DNA of 64,000 nucleotides from Harmonia axyridis. Its lineage: Eukaryota > Arthropoda > Insecta > Coleoptera > Coccinellidae. The position numbers and the translations under genes are program-made. The notes under the pieces are model-generated. The model saw only the letters and a program-made list of their open reading frames with translations. It was not told the origin of the DNA and searched no databases. The stretch spans positions 24,282,001-24,346,000 of the forward strand of contig NC_059504.1 of NCBI RefSeq assembly GCF_914767665.1. Direction: 5' to 3'. This document shows positions 11,070 through 21,350 of the stretch, piece after piece. Positions within the stretch are counted from its first letter, which is position 1, and every line of letters starts with the position of its first letter.

Positions 11070-12628
11070 ATAATAATAATAATATATGTTTTTTCACCTC
11101 ATAGTATACAATTCAAACAAAGTTACAATTTTCACCTACATTGCAGTTGTACCTTTAGATATCATACATATCAATATTATATTTATCGAGCATCAAACAA
11201 TCAAGACAATAATAGAACAAAATTGCAAAGGTTGAATAAACAGGACTTTCCACAGAAGCTCTAATAGAACTTTTGCTTATATGTGGTTCATTATAATAAA
11301 CAACAAAATAAAAAATTTAAATACATAATAAGAAAACAACATGAACAAGCCCGTCCCAGTTAGTATAACTACATTTTAAATATTCAATTACATTGTCTCA
11401 TATATTCATTTATATTTTCTTCATTTCCACCATTCAAACTTTTTATTCCTATTTTTTTTCCTTTGCCTATTTTGTTTTTTATTTTCAGAACTTCAGCCTC
11501 CGGTTCACAAATTCATGAAACATGACCGGGATATTCTTTTCTGTGCTTGGAATTATCGCAATTTTATTAATTTTTTTTTTATTTCGACTACCACTTACCG
11601 CTTAAGCCATCTATTGCAAAACGGCGAAAGCAATATTGTACACCTAATATTATTCTTGATTTAAATATACATACAAGATAAAAATATTTGAAAGGAAATA
11701 TATCGCAGAAGCATTATGTGAAACCAATTCATTTTTTCAAATGATTTATTTTGCATTTCTTTGACCATATGTATATTCTATGAGATATAACCATTTTCTA
11801 ATATTTTCTGTTTTTTAATTTTTAAACGTGCAAGCATTTCTCCACTTGACGGGCATCAATCAGTAACAGAAAATCTGAATATAGGCCTTTCGTGATGAGA
11901 TTCCAACCATTTTGCCGGCTGGTAACGCCGGAGATCCGGGAAATACAGTCAGGAGCCGGTAATTTCATTGAGGGAGGGTTACCAGCTAAAAATAGGCATC
12001 CCGGACCAGCGGATACTCCGAATTTTGCGCGCGTTCGTTCGTGAAATCGCGGGCTTCAAATCTTAATTAAATTTTATCTCGATCAGGGCCGACAACGAGT
12101 CGTTTCGCGGCAGAATGTCATTTTATGCCGTTTTCGCGTTTCGTTTCGGAAATTGCGATTTTTTGTGGGACCCCTTCGAAGGTTGGGACAGGCATTGGAG
12201 GAAATTGGCAGAGGGGTTTTGCTGCTGTAATTACCTAGACGAGACGAAGTTGATTAGTCAGGGTTTGGTCGGGGTCAGTTTCTCATGACGTAATGTGTCT
12301 CTCGCAATATTTTTGTTTGTTATTAGGCCAATTGCAAAGTGCTCGGTCTGATGCACAGATGGCGGTGCTAGTATTAAAACCATATGATTTCACGTTAGTA
12401 CCAACTAAGATGTCTAAAAACCAGGTGTATGAACTGATTAGCTTTTGTTTTGCCAATTTTGAGAATATTAGTTAAGCTTCGTTATGTCAACTGTAGGTAG
12501 CGCTATAAACAAATTAAGATTCTTGTTATTTATGATTTACGAGGTTTGTGCCATTATGTACGTATATGTATATCTTTCATTATAGTTATGATCTATGGAA
12601 GTAATTCTTGTAATTGAAATACCAATAA
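11070..12628. other. No gene; GC-richer block at about 11880-12290
   Basis: Simple (ATA)n occurs near 11067-11082. The block 11880-12290 is compositionally distinct (CpG-rich, several cg-containing words) but has no recognisable protein frame. It may be a conserved non-coding or untranslated segment. Confidence 0.3.
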
Positions 12629-12629
12629 A

Positions 12630-12644
12630 CTCTCTCTCTCTCTC

Positions 12645-12677
<33 letters not shown>

Positions 12678-12678
12678 A
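12630..12678. repeat. (TC)n microsatellite
   Basis: About 49 bp of CT dinucleotides with a single CCC interruption. Confidence 0.95.
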
Positions 12679-12979
12679 TTACAAATATTTGAATTCATTC
12701 CAGTAAACGTTTCGTGTTTTGTTTCACGACTTTGCACGATCATACTCGATTACACATCGCTTTTGATTGGTCAGTATCGGGTTTTAATTAATGTATCCAA
12801 TCAAAATCAACGGAAATGACAAGTATGACATTGCGGCGCCGCCACGAACTAAAACTAATATTTTCAATTTGGTCGAATGTCATTGCATTCAAAATTTGAC
12901 GAGTGCATTCACCATGTTTTTAGACATCTTAGTACAAACCTTCAAACGATACGTGTCAAAATTTGACAGCATCCGACCA

Positions 12980-14000
12980 TTAGTTTGTGAGATATTGCGT
13001 TGTGAGTGTAGCTGTTTTGTTATTGAAAAAAGAGGGAAAATGAAGAATTTCGTGTGATGATAAAATATTGCTTTTTGAAGGGAAAAAATACAGTTGAAGC
13101 CAAATCTTTGCTTGATGAAGAGTTTCCGGGGTCTGCACAAGGAAAATCAATCATCATTGATTGGTATGTTGAGTTTAATGTGACGAAATGAGCACCGAAG
13201 ACGGCGAACGCAGTCGACGCCCAAAAGAGGCTGTCACCGACGAAAAAATCAAAAAAGTTCACAAAATAATTTTGAATGACCGTATGGTGGAGTTGATCGA
13301 GATAGCAGACATTGTGAAGATATCATCTGAATGTGTACATTTCATCATTCACGAATATTGCTACATGAGAAAGCTGTGTGCAAATTGGGTACCGCGCGAG
13401 CTCACAATCGATCAAAACCAGTCTGAGTAGTGTTCGAAGCTGTTTAAGTGCAATAAACCTAAATTTTTGCGTCGATATGTGATAATGGATGAAACATCAT
13501 TTCACTCCGGAGTCCAATCGACAGTCTGCTGAGTGGACTGTACACGATGAAACGAATCCTAAGCGAGGAAACACAACAGTCAGCTGGCAAGGTTATGGCA
13601 TCAGTATTCTGGGATGCGGAAGATATAATAGTCATTGATTACCTCCAAAATTGCCAGATCATCAACAGCGATTATTATATAGCGTTATTGGATCGTTTAA
13701 AGGGAAAAATTGTTGAAAAACTGCCCCATTTGAAGAAAAAAAGGTGCACCGTGTCACAAATCAATGAAAACAATGGCAAAATTGCATGGATTAGGCTTCG
13801 AATTGCTTCTGCACCCACCGTATTCTGCATATCTGGCCCCCAGGGACTCGTTCCTGTTCTCAGACCTTATTGAATTTTAGCGCCAATGAAGAAGTAATCG
13901 CCGAAACTGAGGCCTATTTTGAGGCGAAAGACAAATCATACTACATACACATAAAATCGAATTTTGACAAAAAATGAGCTTTACTGTGGTAGGCCGGGGA
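12980..14000 (+). pseudogene. Mariner (DD34D) transposase pseudogene
   Basis: The pieces are spread over three frames. The N-terminal piece near 13045 reads FRVMIKYCFLKGKNTVEAK. The next starts at 13188 (STEDGERSRRPKEAVTDEKI, then ISSECVHFIIHE and MRKLCANWVPRE). The first Asp is at about 13480 (VIMDET), followed by WTVHDE, QQSAGKVMASVFWDAE and IDYLQN up to 13740. A short deletion near 13742-13755 removes the second catalytic Asp: the lysine run is followed directly by APCHKSM in a shifted frame. The third region is APRDSFLF at about 13840, and EVIAETEAYFEAKDKSYY follows at 13890. Many stops and frameshifts make it inactive. Clear termini were not identified. Confidence 0.85.
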
Positions 14001-14254
14001 CTTTTCAATTGGCCTGTTATAACGATAAGATGAACAGTATCGAAAAATGTTGGCGGACTCCAATGTTTCTCTCAACAGGGAAAACCACCACGTGATTACT
14101 CAGTTCAAAACGAAATTGCTTAGAAGCACCGATTCTTATGGGGTTTTCACATAATTCCTACAAAAAATAATCTAGAATGTAGAATGACAAATTAGAATTT
14201 GCGAATGAAAAAAATTTTGGTAAATTTTCGTTTTTTCCAAAAAAATTCATGATA

Positions 14255-15480
14255 CGTTCGATGTCCAGTGTGGGCAAATTTCAATGTTTTAGCCCTACAA
14301 CTCTTGAACCAGAGGAGATAGAAAAAATCTTTTCGATCTCTCCTCCTGAGAAACTAACAAGAGTTGTATTCATTTTTGGCTACATTCTTTTATTTTCGAG
14401 TTGAAATAGAAAATAGCGATATAAAAAAAATTATATCTCTGCTAATACTGATAGCTCGGAAATTAAAACATTATAGGCATTTTTCACGTAGAATCCAGTG
14501 GCACGTTCGTATTTTTAACAGGATTTTCAATTATGAAGCTATGACCCAAAGTTTTGTTTTTTTCAATGGCACTAGATTTCTGTCTATTTTTTCAAGCTTA
14601 ATTTTCAATCATTTTAAAAATATACAATATCGTATGGTTTGCATCAATATAATTAATAGAAAATGGCCAAAAACCTTTTTTCATCTGAGGGCCCCAATAT
14701 TTCTTTGGTTTCAACTGTTTATATGCACAGAAAAATACAGCTTCTTATTATAAGAACAAACCCTTTCTATCATTATCATCATTTCTATGCTTTCGACCTA
14801 TTTCTACAAAATTCAAATATCGATATATTTTATTTCTCAAAATGGTGTCGGAAATAACGAGAAAATCCACATGATCGACTGTTTCCACCGATACAGTTGT
14901 AATGAGATGGATACATCAGAAGATTATTTTTATAGGACTCCAGAATGAAAACGCAGAAATAAAATCAATTTCAAATAGCACATGGAATAACGCATATATG
15001 ATTAAACTCAACAATTCATTTAGAAAAGTATCAAAGAAGAAATAATATTTAAGACGTAGATAACAGTGAAATTACGAATAATATGATGTTATATATTTTT
15101 GAAATCAGTAGAAATTACGCTTTCGAAAATTGGCACAAAAATCTAGTGTTCCCATTCCAAAAACCAAAACTCTTGCTCATAGCCTAATTAAAAATCCTGA
15201 TAGGAAGACGAGAACGCCTCTAGATTCCACGTAGAAAAGTGCCATTATAATGTTTTAATTTTCAGAGCTCTATCTTTCAATATAGCTATTTTTCCGATTT
15301 TCGCTTGTAACTCGAAAACAAGAAAAGATGGCCAAAAATGTAAAAGTGTAAAGGTACTACTCTTGTAAGTTTCTCAGAAAAAGAGAATGAGTATGCGATC
15401 AACATAAAATTTTGCACAATGCTTGAAATTGTCATTTCAGATCCAGCTATACAAATTTTGCAATTATATTTCGACATAAC
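14255..15480. mobile_element. Foldback-like element with arms of about 400 bp
   Basis: Sequence 14255-14690 is inverted relative to 15060-15480. Shared blocks include gagaaactaacaagagt... versus ...tactcttgtaagtttctc, and cacgtagaatccag... versus ...ctagattccacgtag. A third copy, in the same orientation as the right arm, lies at 20640-21035 and ends in ccaccctgt, which helps define the outer terminus. No transposase frame is present. The call is inferred from structure only. Confidence 0.65.
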
Positions 15481-15920
15481 TTCAGTAATAACCACGAAAT
15501 TCTCTACACAGAAAGCTTTGAATTCATATTTTTATATATTTCTCTTAAACAGGTTTAATTCGGGAACGTAAAAGTCGGTTCATACGCTTAAACCATTTGC
15601 ACAATAGGCACTGCTTTGATTTTACGACAATGGTCTGGGCGTGTACCAGATACACCAAACAAATGTTAACATTTCTCCTCGTCATCTTTTTGAGGTCTCC
15701 TTCTCCCAATAAAACGTATCATTTCGCCACAATGTATTTTTCGAATTTCGATCCAGGAATTGACTTGAACGATGAAGTTCAACATGCAGATTATTAATTC
15801 GTTATTCAATTCTGTTCGTTCCTTGGGTCTTAAAACGGCAACACTCGAACGGAAAAACGTAGATAGAACGTAGAATTTTCAAGTTAATGCATCGATCGAG
15901 TTGATGAGGTAAATGCGACT

Positions 15921-15970
15921 AGGGGTTTCGTAAATATGGCTGTTTAATCTTAGATATAAATTCTTCCTTA
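15921..15970. repeat. Left 50-bp direct repeat abutting the MITE
   Basis: The sequence starting aggggtttcgtaaatatggc and ending ttcttcctta is repeated at 16806-16856 with only a few differences. Each copy touches the terminal repeat of the MITE. Confidence 0.85.
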
Positions 15971-16805
15971 GGCCCAGTTTCACCAAATGCTTTAATCTTG
16001 ACTTGGCTCTTAAGTGAGGCCTTAGATCACGATTAATGTAATGTAGCGTTTCACCACACTCCAAAGCGCCATTTAATCGATTAATCGTGATTTAGCAATA
16101 ATCGGCCATTTTTGGAGGATTATAACCTTTCAAGTTGAGATTAATAATTATTTATCAGTATGGAATTCTTGTCTATGTAATTATTTTTCCGGAAATTTCT
16201 AATTTTTGGTCAATTTTATCAAAATATGACTATATGTATAGGCTCAATATTTTCCATTTAAAATACACGTAAACTTTGTTTTTGTGTTTTATGAAATTTA
16301 TTGCGAAGAATAATTTATTGATATGTTTGATTGAAATATTATTTAAGAAGCAGTTAAACTTGTTAATAAAAATAAATAAGTTAATGAAATTACTTATATA
16401 GTTTTTTTTCCAGAATGTGTGGTTTTGTGAAATGGGATAATTTCTTTTTAACTTCTGCAAGTTTCCGACATTTCGAAGCATATCACTCGACATTTTCGGC
16501 AAAAATTACCTTTGTTTTTTGTTTACAAGATGACAAATGATTTGAAATGTTATGAGTTATGAATGAATGACACCTGACACCTAGCGCCAATGGTGGTCAT
16601 CACTGCTAATACGATATAGAACACTATATAACTTTTTGTTCACAACGTTGCCAAATGGTTTGACTATTTAATCGCGATTTGGTTAATCGCGATCATCTTC
16701 GGACATGTTGATGCATGGTAAAACAGAAAACAATGTTAAGCCTGCTTTAGTAACAAGCGGAGTTTAATCAATCTGGGATCAAGTGCTGTTTGGTGAAACT
16801 GGGCC
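15971..16805. mobile_element. 835-bp MITE with GGCCCAGTTTCACCAAA termini
   Basis: A 17-bp perfect terminal inverted repeat (GGCCCAGTTTCACCAAA and complement) borders a non-coding interior and is flanked by TA on both sides. Subterminal words such as aatcgcgatt and taatcgattaatcg are repeated and palindromic. The element is abutted on each side by the same 50-bp sequence (next entries). Family assignment is uncertain; the TA flank favours Tc1/mariner-like or a related TWA-targeting group. Confidence 0.8.
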
Positions 16806-16856
16806 TAAGGGTTTCGTGAATATGGCTGTTTAATCTCAGATATAAATTCTTCCTTA
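16806..16856. repeat. Right 50-bp direct repeat abutting the MITE
   Basis: Partner of 15921-15970. The two copies differ at a few positions (for example gtaaat/gtgaat and cttag/ctcag). Confidence 0.85.
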
Positions 16857-17431
16857 GCATGTTCTATGATCCATTAAGTAGGAATTAAAATAGTAACACA
16901 CTCTATTCTATATTTTTATTCTCAGGCGATCGATTTAGGATTATTATCATTCCATCATCAAGACAGATGAAAATACACTATATTATATACAAGATTTTTC
17001 AACATTACATTCAATATTCTTTTTTAAGGAGTGATCTTTTTTATTTTTTAGGTTAAAAGTATGCAACTTATAAAACTTACTGTCCTATTGAAGTCAAAAT
17101 GGATTAAATCGTTTTATATCATTCATTGCCTCTGTTATTTTTCTCTAATTGTTTGGTTCTCTAGTTTTTCTAATTGATTTCCTGAAGTTATAATGAATTT
17201 TATCTCTTGTTCTTAGTAGCGTGGTGAATACATAGGTAACGGATATGGTCGGTTTTCAATGTCAAATTCTGGTATTTGCTCTGTGAGCGGGAAATTTAAA
17301 ATTTGGTTTCATTAGTTATCTATAAGTTTAAAAATATTTCTTCCGTTGAATTCGATGTTATCATTCAATATAAATAGGGTTATATTTATTGTTTATGATT
17401 TCGAATTGTTCAAGTAAAGTTGCAATATTTA

Positions 17432-18312
17432 TGTAGGATCCAGTTCATTGTTCCCTGTAAATAATTGAGATGGTCAACCGGATGCTTGGAGACTTATTAG
17501 TCTCTTCAAGTGCCAAGGGCATGACAAATTCAATGAATTTACAGGGAACGAATTGTTATTGTACATAATGTAAAAAGGATGTGTAATTCTTCGGGGTGTC
17601 GAAGAATGTGTCATGTCGGTTGTAAAACTTAAGATATTTACTGGGGTTGGGAAAGTTCTAGAACAAGACGGTTGTATCAGATGTGTTACATCTTTTTCTC
17701 AGGTTCTAGTCCTTCTAGAATATTCGATTTCCAGGAATCCGCGAAGATCTTTGAGGGCGGTACGGCAAAAGCCCTTATTGGACTAGGGGATGGTACCTTC
17801 CCCTAAGGGTGTGGTAAAACCGAGAGAAGGGAGGTCTATATTCGAGAGAGGGTAGTTCCAATCGGTAGAGAGCACAGTTAAAATTAAACCGAAGACGGGT
17901 ACAGACGGTACTGTTTAACTTAAGCCGAAGACGAGTTAAGTTCGATCGGTCAACTTAAGACTTAAGACGAAAAGACGGTTCGCGGATTAGATTAAGACGA
18001 GTCGCGAACAAGTTAAAGACGAGACGACCGAAAACTTGTAATAAGACGAAGACGTGACATAATCGAAGACGTTTCGAGTAATTAAAACTAGAGTTAAATA
18101 CGAAATTCAGTACCGTAGTGAGAAACTTTTAATTGAGACGTAATTAAGATCTCTTCAATACTGAGTTTGTACTGTATAATTGTGGCTTTGTAAATAGATT
18201 TAAATAATTCGAAAGAGTTTAATTAATACAAATCCAACAAAGTCACGAAGAAAAAGATGAAAGGCCTGGTAATCGAATCATACCTCTAGACGATCGATTA
18301 ACCAAGCCTACA
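17432..18312. mobile_element. Solo LTR, 881 bp
   Basis: Starts TGTAGG and ends CCTACA, with a 4-bp target duplication TTTA at 17428-17431 and 18313-18316. The uninterrupted target is visible in the mirror copy near 19123-19135, where the sequence is continuous, which confirms the borders. No second LTR or internal region is present, so this is a solo LTR. TG...CA ends and a 4-bp duplication fit Gypsy or BEL/Pao; I cannot decide between them. The 3' half is rich in a recurring AAGACG motif (separate entry). Confidence 0.9.
17888..18075. repeat. Recurrent AAGACG motif array inside the solo LTR
   Basis: Over about 190 bp the motif aagacg (often gaagacg or taagacga) occurs about ten times at irregular spacing, often with ttaa immediately before it. 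This is denser than anywhere else in the window and is probably a repeated protein- or RNA-binding motif of the LTR. Confidence 0.7.
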
Positions 18313-18749
18313 TTTATTTTCTCTGTGTAGTATCTTTTTTATTCAACCTAATGCAGAATGAGGTCTATTTTTTTCATTTTCATTGTTTTTTTTTTCAAGG
18401 CTACGTGTAGTCATACCACTCTAAAATGAGGGGCAATTTGTGCACGTTATATGGTATATTCCGCTTCATTGTTCTAGTTTTGGTCTTGTTCTGTTGTCAA
18501 CTAATATGTTTTCTAATATTTTGTGACGTCTACTTGTAGGCGTATAGTTGTACTTTCTCAGAGTTGTGTCTAATCTTTCATGTAAATCCTTGTAATAAAG
18601 TGTGGATATGAAATATTGTCTGGTTGTTATGTGGGGGTATATTTTATTTATTATTTGTTTTTTCTTCATTGAAATTAGAATTTCATCCATGAATTGTTGT
18701 ACGAACACAAGAAAACTATAGAAAAAAAAAAGAACATCCAATATTAATT

Positions 18750-19590
18750 AATGGATAAAATTCTGACTTCAATAAAGAAAAAACAAATAATGAATAGAAT
18801 ATATCCCATATTACAACCAGAAAATATTTCATATCCACACTTTTTACAAGGATTTACATGAAAGATTGGACACAACTCTGAGATAGTACAAACTATACGC
18901 TTACAAGTAGACGACACAGAACATTAGAAAACATATTAGTTAACAACAGAACAAGACCAAAACTAGAACAATAAAGCGGAATATACCATATAACGTGCCC
19001 AAATTGCCCCTCATTTATCATAGGTATGATTACACGTAGCGTTGAAAAAAGATTCAATGAACATGGAAAAATAGACCTTATTCAGCATGAGGTTGAATAA
19101 AAAATATACTGCACAAAGAAAATAAATATTGCAAATCAACTTTACTTGAACAATTCGAAATCATAAAAAATAAAGATAACCCATTTATATTGAATGATAA
19201 CATCGAATTTGAAGGAAGAAATATTTTTAAACTTATAGATAACTAATGAAACTAAATTTTAAATTTCCCGCTCACAGAGCAAATACTTTAAATAACTCAA
19301 TAGGAAATTAATTAGAAAAACTAGAGAAGCAAACAATTAGAGAAGAATCACAGAGGCAATAAATGATATAAAACGATTTAATCCATTTTGACTTCAATAG
19401 GACAGTAACTTTTATAAGTTGCATACTCTTAACCTCAAATAAAAAAGATCAATCCTTTAAAAAGAATATTGAATGTAATGTTGAAAAATCTTGTATATCA
19501 TATTGTGTATTTTCAGCTGGTCTGATGATGGAATAATCCGAAATCGATCGCCTGAGAATAAAAATATAGAATAGAGTGTGTTTCTTCTTT
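18750..19590 (+). mobile_element. Penelope-like retroelement 3' portion, plus strand
   Basis: 5'-truncated copy in head-to-head orientation with 16900-18745. A GIY-YIG endonuclease relic begins near 18975 (GIYHIT, CPNC, then FIIGM where YIG is expected, then KRFNEH), with stops before and after it. The 3' part runs to a terminal hammerhead at 19510-19558. Penelope-like elements typically carry a C-terminal GIY-YIG domain and hammerhead motifs in their terminal repeats, and paired inverted copies are common in this group. Confidence 0.8.
19510..19558 (+). ncRNA. Type I hammerhead ribozyme of the Penelope-like element
   Basis: All core residues are present: CTGATGA at 19522-19528, GAAA at 19540-19543, cleavage C at 19549. 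Stem II is GGA/TCC (19530-19532 with 19537-19539). Stem III is the short ATC/GAT (19543-19545 with 19546-19548) with no loop, as in other minimal transposon hammerheads that act as dimers. Stem I outer pairs TTTTCAG (19510-19516) with CTGAGAA (19552-19558). The inner pairs are G20-C51 and T21-G50, with a 3-nt bulge. Self-cleavage is predicted, not shown. Confidence 0.8.
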
Positions 19591-19599
19591 AATTTCTAT

Positions 19600-20639
19600 T
19601 CAATCGATGGCTGTTTAAATTTTTGTTATCCTAATAATATCGAAACTTTTTATTCAATCAGAATGAAATTTGGAATTCGAATGGAAAACAACAATTTCAA
19701 GGTTCATAAAATTTCATGATGTTCGCGTAACTATTGCATATCAGAAAAAAATTCAAGAAGATTAATGAAAAAACCCATATTACCGAGCAATGTATTCGAT
19801 TAGGTTGAAATTCAGTTTTCATATAAAAATTATCCCCCGATGCCGCATCCCAAGAAAATTGACTCCAAGATTTCCAAGAACCTAATAGGCGCATGGACAC
19901 GAGCTCTTAAAAGGTCCCATCGCCGAGTGAGAGTGCTCTTATCGAGTTAATTATACCTACTACTTTTCATTTTCAGAATTATAGGTTCAGTTGAAACATT
20001 GAATAGTTTGTCAGTAAAAAATTGCTTTTATTGAATATCGGTTGAACCATAGGTTTAATGGATAGTATTTGTTGAAAATTACTGTAGATACTAAATGTGG
20101 TAAAATGATTTCATTTAATAAATATTTTTTTCATTAAATCCATAGCTAGTAATTAACAGAAATTGCATCGGCTGTTGGCACTGAATGAAACAGAGCGAAA
20201 GTGAAATGAGATTTTCATTCTCTCAAACACGTCATTCAGTGTGAATAATACAGACCATCCGTTGTTGCTATGCCGAATTTACTGAAGGTAAGATAGATCG
20301 ACGTTGATGTCGTGGAGAGAATCCGTGGGGTGCCTGAATGGTCATGCTGGTTTGGACGATATCCTGTGGAAATGGATCGGAACGCATTCGAACGAATATT
20401 GGACGATATTGACAGCACTCAAAGCCAGATGTACGGAAAACAGCATTTGATGGATGACTGAAACATCCATATAGGCAATCTTATCGATTGCGGATTTCGC
20501 GTTTAGAATTTTGTAGGAATTAGTAAGAAGCATAAACATAACCAGATTGATGGAAGTACGCTGCTCATGTTATAGGAAGCTCTATTTTTCTGTGCACTTC
20601 AACAGTTGAGACCATAGAAATATTGGGGCTCTTGACTAT
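19600..20639. other. No gene recognised
   Basis: AT-rich with a slightly GC-richer patch at about 20160-20540. Short minus-strand frames there have no family resemblance. Confidence 0.3.
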
Positions 20640-21035
20640 TTTCTATTATTTATATTGATACAAACTATACGATGTTATATATCTTTGATATCAGATTAAA
20701 TTGAGCTTTCAAAAAATGCCACAGAAATCTAGTGTTTCTATTTGAAGAAACATAACTTTGGGTCATAGCTTCCTAATTAAAAAACCTTTTGAAAAGACGA
20801 GCATGCCACTGGATTCTACGTTAAAAAGTGCCCCTATGATATTTTATTATGTTTTCCAATATCGACATTCTTCCAATTTTCGCTTATAACTCGAAAACAA
20901 AAGGAGTTAGCCAAAAATGAATACTACTCTTGTTAGTTTCTCAGAAAAAGAGAACGAGAATGGGCTATCAGATTTTGTCTATATCTTCTGGTTTAAAAGT
21001 TGTAGTGCTAGAACATCGAAATTTGACCACCCTGT
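20640..21035. repeat. Copy of the right arm of the 14255-15480 element
   Basis: Same orientation and order of blocks as 15060-15480 (for example aactcgaaaacaa, ccaaaaatg, tactcttgt, agtttctcagaaaaagagaa). It ends in gaccaccctgt near 21033, giving a natural terminus. Confidence 0.7.
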
Positions 21036-21350
21036 CGTCGGTGTTCGATTAAATTTTTTTAAAGGGCTTTTAACAACTTCCGAAACCAGTTTTATTAATG
21101 AAATATGGAATATAAGCATAATTCCCACCAATAAGGGCGATCAAAGTGCCACGAAGCAGCACGTACTATTTCGGGCAATGAAAGTAACCAAATCGACACA
21201 TAATATTTCATTTGACGATCAAGTAGCATACTGGTATATCTATTCAAAAGAACTGGTAAATCCTTTAATTTCCTACTGACCTTGGTTCTTAATAAATTTA
21301 TGGTAACTTGGAACTCTCCAGAATATTAAAGATATTCTGGCTATTCAAGT
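21036..21350. repeat. Dispersed repeat shared with 30425-30720
   Basis: The unit with gtcggtgtt, ttttaacaactcc-like, taagggcgat, ttcgggcaat and catactgg blocks occurs here and, diverged, at 30425-30720. A 120-codon plus frame (20917-21279) spans the junction with the preceding repeat and is not a gene. Confidence 0.6.

Larger units (their letters stand above)
16900..18745 (-). mobile_element. Penelope-like element remnant, minus strand, split by a solo LTR
   Basis: 16900-17431 and 18313-18745 together form a reverse-complement copy of 18750-19590. The 3' end (low coordinates) has the same terminal block, a degraded hammerhead at 16920-16980. The 5' truncated end meets its partner head-to-head near 18747. 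The GIY-YIG region, read on the minus strand around 18460-18310, is interrupted by stops. An 881-bp LTR was inserted later (17432-18312). Confidence 0.8.

Noticed and set aside
12595..12819. Frames with (SL)n or (RE)n runs
   Set aside because: They are translations of the (TC)n microsatellite.
18466..18741. 91-codon minus-strand frame
   Set aside because: It is the partly open, inverted copy of the Penelope-like element upstream of its GIY-YIG region, not an independent gene.
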